From Lacticaseibacillus mingshuiensis (GTDB lineage: Bacteria; Bacillota; Bacilli; Lactobacillales; Lactobacillaceae), in NCBI RefSeq assembly GCF_016861785.1, contig NZ_BOLS01000017.1, positions 1-55,584 of the forward strand: a stretch of DNA of 55,584 nucleotides, given 5' to 3'. The translations under genes and the position numbers were made by a program. Of this stretch, positions 52,058 through 55,584 are shown piece after piece. The notes under the pieces were generated by a model that was not told where the DNA came from, did not search any database, and saw nothing but the letters and a program-made list of their open reading frames with translations. Positions within the stretch are counted from its first letter, which is position 1, and every line of letters begins with the position of its first letter.

Positions 52058-52111
52058 AAATATTACCTCCATTCGATAACACATGAATGGTCGTTCGGTA
52101 GCGATACCATG

Positions 52112-52140
52112 ATTCTACGCGCTTACTGGCGTCGTGTCAA
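52112..52140 (-). promoter_or_regulatory. near-consensus promoter of the 40-residue gene
   Basis: Minus strand TTGACA (52135-52140), 17-bp spacer, TAGAAT (52112-52117). Confidence 0.8.
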
Positions 52141-52377
52141 TTGGTATCCCTTTCAATTTGGTTAAGAATGGTCAGAAGCAAAAACAATTTTTGTTAAATA
52201 ACCCAAGTTCTATTAAGCTAATTGGAACGATAATCATGTCGTTTGTTTATTTGGTGTTGGAGATGATGATAGGCGTTCTTCTAACTAAATGCAAGTGAAA
52301 TTTGTTAAAGATTATTGAAAGCCGCGCGACCGTTGGCTGTAAGGCGTATTCGGGCCCGCACGCCAGATCACGATAGA
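52141..52377. other. gene-free AT-rich stretch
   Basis: About 240 bp with lower GC than anything around it in its first half. I see no credible gene, RNA or repeat. Confidence 0.4.
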
Positions 52378-52430
52378 AACGAAAAAAGCAGGAAGGCACA
52401 GGGGTTTCCCCTTCGTCTTTCTGCTTTTCG
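52378..52430 (-). terminator. terminator downstream of tRNA-Arg
   Basis: On the minus strand GAAAAGCAG pairs with CTGCTTTTTTC around an inner GGGG/CCCC stem, ending in T6. Its 5' arm overlaps copy 1 of the 19-bp repeat. Confidence 0.7.
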
Positions 52431-52444
52431 AAATAAAATGCGCC
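52426..52444. repeat. 19-bp repeat copy 1 (tRNA 3'-end duplicate, att-like)
   Basis: TTTCGAAATAAAATGCGCC, identical to 52610-52628, where it spans the last 6 bases of tRNA-Arg and its downstream flank. Separation 184 bp. Confidence 0.75.
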
Positions 52445-52481
52445 CCTTGTGCCGCGAGGCCTACAGCGTTCCGTCTGGTCT

Positions 52482-52526
52482 CCGTCTGGTTACGACCCCC
52501 GAAAACCCGTACCAATAACCAGACGG
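52482..52526. repeat. inverted repeat between the att-like copies
   Basis: CCGTCTGGTTA (52482-52492) and TAACCAGACGG (52516-52526) form a perfect 11-bp inverted repeat. A further direct copy CCGTCTGGT lies at 52471. Confidence 0.7.
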
Positions 52527-52609
52527 TAACCGAACGAGCTTATTTTCGCCCCTTTTCGCGTATTCAAAAGGCCGCAAAATCGGGCTTTTACTTTCGCTGT
52601 TTTCCGCTG

Positions 52610-52628
52610 TTTCGAAATAAAATGCGCC
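52610..52628. repeat. 19-bp repeat copy 2, at the tRNA-Arg 3' end
   Basis: Second copy of the repeat at 52426-52444; bases 52623-52628 belong to the tRNA acceptor end. The typical layout of an integrase attachment site. Confidence 0.75.
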
Positions 52629-52696
52629 AGCCGGGATTCGAACCCGGGACCGATGGTTTAGAAGACCATTGCTCTATCCAACTGAGCTACTGGCAC
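52623..52696 (-). tRNA. tRNA-Arg (anticodon UCU)
   Basis: Complete 74-nt cloverleaf: acceptor GTGCCAG/CTGGCGC with one G-T pair, D arm with AGTTGGATAG, anticodon stem ATGGT/ACCAT with loop CTTCTAA (anticodon TCT), and T arm with GGTTCGAATCCC. The CCA end is not encoded. It has a perfect consensus promoter and reads towards a terminator about 190 bp away. Confidence 0.97.
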
Positions 52697-52711
52697 GTGT
52701 TGAACCTGTTT

Positions 52712-52740
52712 ATTATAGGAAAGCGGGCCAAACGTGTCAA
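52712..52740 (-). promoter_or_regulatory. consensus promoter of tRNA-Arg
   Basis: Minus strand TTGACA (52735-52740), 17-bp spacer, TATAAT (52712-52717): identical to the sigma-A consensus. Confidence 0.88.
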
Positions 52741-52749
52741 TGAAACGCC

Positions 52750-52778
52750 TTGCGACTCGCCTGCCGGATGGCTACACT
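52750..52778 (+). promoter_or_regulatory. promoter of pepX
   Basis: TTGCGA (52750-52755), 17-bp spacer, TACACT (52773-52778). Confidence 0.6.
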
Positions 52779-52811
52779 GACATTAGACTAAAAATGAAAT
52801 GAGGCCTCAAT

Positions 52812-55217
52812 GTGAAACTTAATCAAATCGCCCGGCTGACGCCAGACACGACGACTCAATATGCCGAGCTGAAAGCGCTGGGCTTTAATGCAGCTCCAGC
52901 TGAAGACCTGACCACACTGGTTCAGTCAGACCTGCCACTTCTTTTTCCTGAAGCATACAGCGCTGCCGCCAAACGCGAGGCGCTCGCCAACATTGCGATC
53001 GATGAGACGCACACGTTGCGCGACCTGGTCGAGGCACCGGCGCAATGGCTGAACGCCACGACTTTTTACGCGGCGGCTCTGCAGCTGCTTGGGTTTGAAC
53101 CATTCACCGACTATCAGCTGAGCGATCCAGCCAGCTTCATGGCGGCGACCCAATTGCCGGCAGTCGAGACGATCGCGACAAGCGCTGATTTTTTGCAGGC
53201 ACTTTATCTCCTGCTAACGACGCGCACGAAGCACCTGGTCAATTATCTGGATGACCTCGCTAACCGCGGCTTTTTTGCCCATTACCAAGACGGTAAGGAG
53301 ACGCCGACCTATCTCTTTTTCAATGGCAAGGCGCAGGCTGTTTTCGACCCTCGCAAACTGGTGCGCGAAGTCGTCTGGGTCGAATCGGACCTCGACACGG
53401 ATCACGACGGCCAGCGTGACCTGCTGGAGACCACGATCTTCCGGCCAGCCGCGACAGATCAAGGCGTGAAAATGCCGGTGCTGTTTACCGCTAACCCCTA
53501 CTTCCATGGGACCAACGATGAAGCGGTCAAGGCGATCACCCATGTGCCGGATCCGCATTTGGCCGTGAAAACCGTCAGCCACACCAAAGCAGACGTGACC
53601 GCAACACCGGCCGAACCGGTGACCCTGCCCCATAAAGCGATCGAGCAGACCAGCACAATCGCTGAAGTCTATGCCGATGAGCAAGGAATCTACTCGCTCA
53701 ACGACTTTTTCCTCAGTCGCGGCTTTGTCACCGTGTATTCAGCCGGGGTTGGGACTCGCGGGTCTGATGGGTTGCGAACGACGGGTGACCCGGCCGAGAC
53801 AGCCAGTGCGGTCGCGGTGATCGAATGGCTGACTGGCAAACGTCCTGCCTTCACCACCCGCGATGGCCACACCGCGATCAAAGCTTGGTGGTGCAATGGC
53901 AACGTCGCCATGACCGGGAAATCATACTTGGGCACCTTGTCCATTGCGGCGGCCACCAGTGGCGTCGAAGGACTGAAGACGATCATCTCCGAATCGGCGA
54001 TCTCAAGCTGGTACGATTACTATCGGGAAAACGGATTGGTCGTTGCCCCAGGCGGCTTCCAAGGCGAAGATGCCGATGTTTTGGCCGTTGATACCTATTC
54101 GCGGCAAAAACGCACCGGCGATTTTCTCCGCGTCAAGCCGAAGTGGGACCAGGCGCTGGCCGAGATCGCAGCCGGCCAAGACCGCACCACCGGCGATTAT
54201 AACGCCTGGTGGGATGCTCGCAACTACCGCAACAATTTGGCCAACATCACCTGCGACGTCGTGTCCGTCCACGGCCTCAACGACTGGAACGTCAAGCCGA
54301 AAAACGTGATCAAGTTGTGGCAAGGGCTGCAGGCGCTGCCGATCGCGCACAAACTGTTTTTGCATCAAGGCCAGCACGTCTACCTCAACAATGTGCTGTC
54401 ACTGGATTTCACCGACCAGATGAACCTTTGGCTGTCCTATGAACTGCTCGGCGTGGAAAACGGGGCCAAAGACGTGATTCCAGATCTGACTGTGCAAGAT
54501 AATGTGACCCCGCAGACCTGGCATCATTACAGTGACTTTGGGGCCCCCGCTGCCGACCATCCAGTCCAGTCGCTGACCCTCGATCAGGCAACGGGCCGTG
54601 GTGCCAGCTTCGTCGACGATGCGACTGCCATCTTCACCGCCCATCATCAGACCTCCGATGATTTTGAAGCCGAGATCGTTCGCCCAGGGAAAAATAGTCT
54701 GTACAATGATGTTCGGTTGTGGCTGGACCTGCCTGCGTTCGGCAACGAGGTCACGCTGGAAGGCATTCCAACGCTGAAGCTTCGGCTTTGGATCGATCAA
54801 CCAACGGCGATCATTTCTGCCCGGTTAGTCGATGTCGGCGACGCCAAACGCTTCACCCCAAACGCCAGCGTCATCGAGGCCAGTGGCTACCAGCTCGGCT
54901 ATGATTTCAAAGCCGATCGCATCGTCGAATTTGGCGAAGGCACCGAGTCTGCCAGCAAGCTGATCACGTTCGGCCACGTCAACGCGCAAAATCCGACCAA
55001 CGCGTATGAGATTCAGCAGATCGAGCCGGGCAAACCTTTCACCGTCGATTTCGAGCTTCAGCCGACCCATTATCGCCTGCCAAAAGACCGGCACCTCGCC
55101 CTGATCATTCACGGCGCCGACATGGCCCAGACACAGCGCCCAACCACGATCACGAATTACCACATCGATCTTCAGGCCAGCATCCTTCACCTGCCGTTGC
55201 GGACGGACGAACATTGA
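52812..55217 (+). CDS. pepX: Xaa-Pro dipeptidyl-peptidase PepX
   Basis: Serine peptidase (family S15) that removes X-Pro dipeptides from peptides, key to casein use in lactic acid bacteria; cytoplasmic, no signal peptide. It has 801 residues, full length. An N-terminal helical domain (MKLNQIARLTPDTTTQYAEL) precedes the alpha/beta hydrolase domain. The catalytic triad is visible as Ser371 in MTGKSYLGTL, Asp491 in HGLNDWNVK and His522 in LHQGQHVY. A C-terminal jelly-roll domain follows. The start is GTG at 52812 (GAGG upstream); the ATG two bases earlier runs straight into a stop. It acts downstream of the Opp importer. Confidence 0.97.
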   Translation: MKLNQIARLTPDTTTQYAELKALGFNAAPAEDLTTLVQSDLPLLFPEAYSAAAKREALANIAIDETHTLRDLVEAPAQWLNATTFYAAALQLLGFEPFTDYQLSDPASFMAATQLPAVETIATSADFLQALYLLLTTRTKHLVNYLDDLANRGFFAHYQDGKETPTYLFFNGKAQAVFDPRKLVREVVWVESDLDTDHDGQRDLLETTIFRPAATDQGVKMPVLFTANPYFHGTNDEAVKAITHVPDPHLAVKTVSHTKADVTATPAEPVTLPHKAIEQTSTIAEVYADEQGIYSLNDFFLSRGFVTVYSAGVGTRGSDGLRTTGDPAETASAVAVIEWLTGKRPAFTTRDGHTAIKAWWCNGNVAMTGKSYLGTLSIAAATSGVEGLKTIISESAISSWYDYYRENGLVVAPGGFQGEDADVLAVDTYSRQKRTGDFLRVKPKWDQALAEIAAGQDRTTGDYNAWWDARNYRNNLANITCDVVSVHGLNDWNVKPKNVIKLWQGLQALPIAHKLFLHQGQHVYLNNVLSLDFTDQMNLWLSYELLGVENGAKDVIPDLTVQDNVTPQTWHHYSDFGAPAADHPVQSLTLDQATGRGASFVDDATAIFTAHHQTSDDFEAEIVRPGKNSLYNDVRLWLDLPAFGNEVTLEGIPTLKLRLWIDQPTAIISARLVDVGDAKRFTPNASVIEASGYQLGYDFKADRIVEFGEGTESASKLITFGHVNAQNPTNAYEIQQIEPGKPFTVDFELQPTHYRLPKDRHLALIIHGADMAQTQRPTTITNYHIDLQASILHLPLRTDEH

Positions 55218-55352
55218 TTGTGCCTGCTTTGAGGTGATAGTCAGCGCCCTTCCCTTGAAAACAGCGCTCACTGAAACGTGATTTTGCGTTTCAGATCAGT
55301 CGTCGCATAAGTTATTTAAAATAATTTTTTCGTGGCCTGACACGACACATCT

Positions 55353-55386
55353 AAAACGCCCGTATCATCGCGATACGGGCGTTTTT
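55353..55386 (+). terminator. terminator of pepX
   Basis: A 14-bp perfect stem (AAAACGCCCGTATC and its complement) with a short loop and T5. It could also act in the other direction. Confidence 0.9.
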
Positions 55387-55403
55387 ATTGTGCAATAAAA
55401 AAG

Positions 55404-55433
55404 TTGACAATACCGTTTACACAGTGCTATATT
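55404..55433 (+). promoter_or_regulatory. strong promoter near the window end
   Basis: TTGACA (55404-55409), 18-bp spacer, TATATT (55428-55433), placed right after the pepX terminator. Confidence 0.75.
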
Positions 55434-55440
55434 AATCGAC

Positions 55441-55584
55441 AGCAGAAGGGGCTTCTGGTGTGGCCACACGGACCGATCTCCCCCGAGGCAAGCGGACCCA
55501 GTGCGGGGGATACCGTACGCAAACCTAGAGTGGCTGCTATGAAGGGCATCCGAGTCAGTGGTGTCATAAATTAGGCGAGTGGGT
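55441..55584 (+). ncRNA. structured leader or non-coding RNA, identity unknown, cut by window end
   Basis: At least 144 nt of transcript without a start codon in good context. Local stems are visible: AGAAG/CTTCT, the palindrome GTGTGGCCACAC, and TCCCCC/GGGGGA around 30 nt. It could be a riboswitch leader of the next gene or a stand-alone small RNA. I could not match it to a named class. Confidence 0.4.

Noticed and set aside
52312-52518. Two overlapping 67-codon open frames on opposite strands
   Set aside because: No ribosome binding site; they cover a terminator and inverted repeats.
55568-55584. Start of an M-box magnesium riboswitch (ATTAGGCGAG)
   Set aside because: Resemblance to the conserved M-box opening is short, and the rest lies outside the window, so it cannot be judged.
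55491-55584. Group II intron 5' end (GTGCG)
   Set aside because: Only the five-base boundary motif fits; no domain I features are recognisable in the sequence available.

Overview
The window looks like core chromosome of a GC-rich member of the Lactobacillaceae, most like Lacticaseibacillus or a close relative. The evidence is gene content and order typical of Lactobacillales: PepX, FakA/Asp23, an Opp operon with a lipoprotein, argR-recN, and an L27 made with a Prp-cleavable N-terminus. Nearly all genes run on the minus strand. Starts were chosen from strong Shine-Dalgarno sequences (AGGAGG or GGGGG type), with several GTG and TTG starts.

Layout from left to right (minus-strand operons are transcribed right to left). 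0.1-10.8 kb holds translation and secretion genes: rplS, trmD, rimM, khpA, rpsP, ffh-ylxM, a small membrane protein, ftsY-smc-rnc. 10.9-16.8 kb is an oligopeptide ABC importer (oppDFBC plus oppA with its own promoter). 17.2-22.8 kb is lipid and repair: acpP-plsX-recG-fakA-yloU. rpmB (plus strand) follows. 23.2-26.1 kb is a 2.9 kb gene-free region packed with palindromic repeats. 26.1-37.1 kb is thiN-rpe-rsgA-pknB-stp-rsmB-fmt-priA-coaBC. 37.7-39.4 kb is rpoZ-gmk and a patatin-like gene. 40-46.3 kb is recN-argR-tlyA-ispA-xseB-xseA-folD. 46.4-50.2 kb is nusB-yqhY-efp, pepP and rpmA-prp-rplU. 50.5-52.1 kb holds a TetR regulator and three small unknown genes. A tRNA-Arg(UCU), plus-strand pepX and the promoter of an unidentified structured transcript close the window.

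The most unusual part is 23.27-26.03 kb, between the inward-facing terminators of rpmB and thiN. It holds seven tandem copies of a 239-241 bp unit. Each unit carries two large inverted repeats whose arms are themselves imperfect palindromes, plus a GTGACGGGGTGACAC motif. Solitary relatives built on the same plan lie just upstream, and inverted pairs of a TGTGATGnCATCACA palindrome border several of them. The plan (palindrome, about 30-40 nt spacer, inverted palindrome) resembles REPINs, here amplified into an array. Two more structured intergenic elements lie at 37.2 kb and 39.4-39.6 kb. A 19-bp duplication of the tRNA-Arg 3' end looks like a relic attachment site.

The core genes form familiar modules: co-translational targeting (Ffh/FtsY), ribosome assembly and modification (RimM, TrmD, RsgA, RsmB, TlyA, Prp/L27), cell-envelope signalling (PknB/Stp), fatty-acid activation and phospholipid start (FakA, PlsX, AcpP), and peptide uptake and hydrolysis (Opp, PepX, PepP). 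All positions and motifs were read by eye; no database search or folding program was run.
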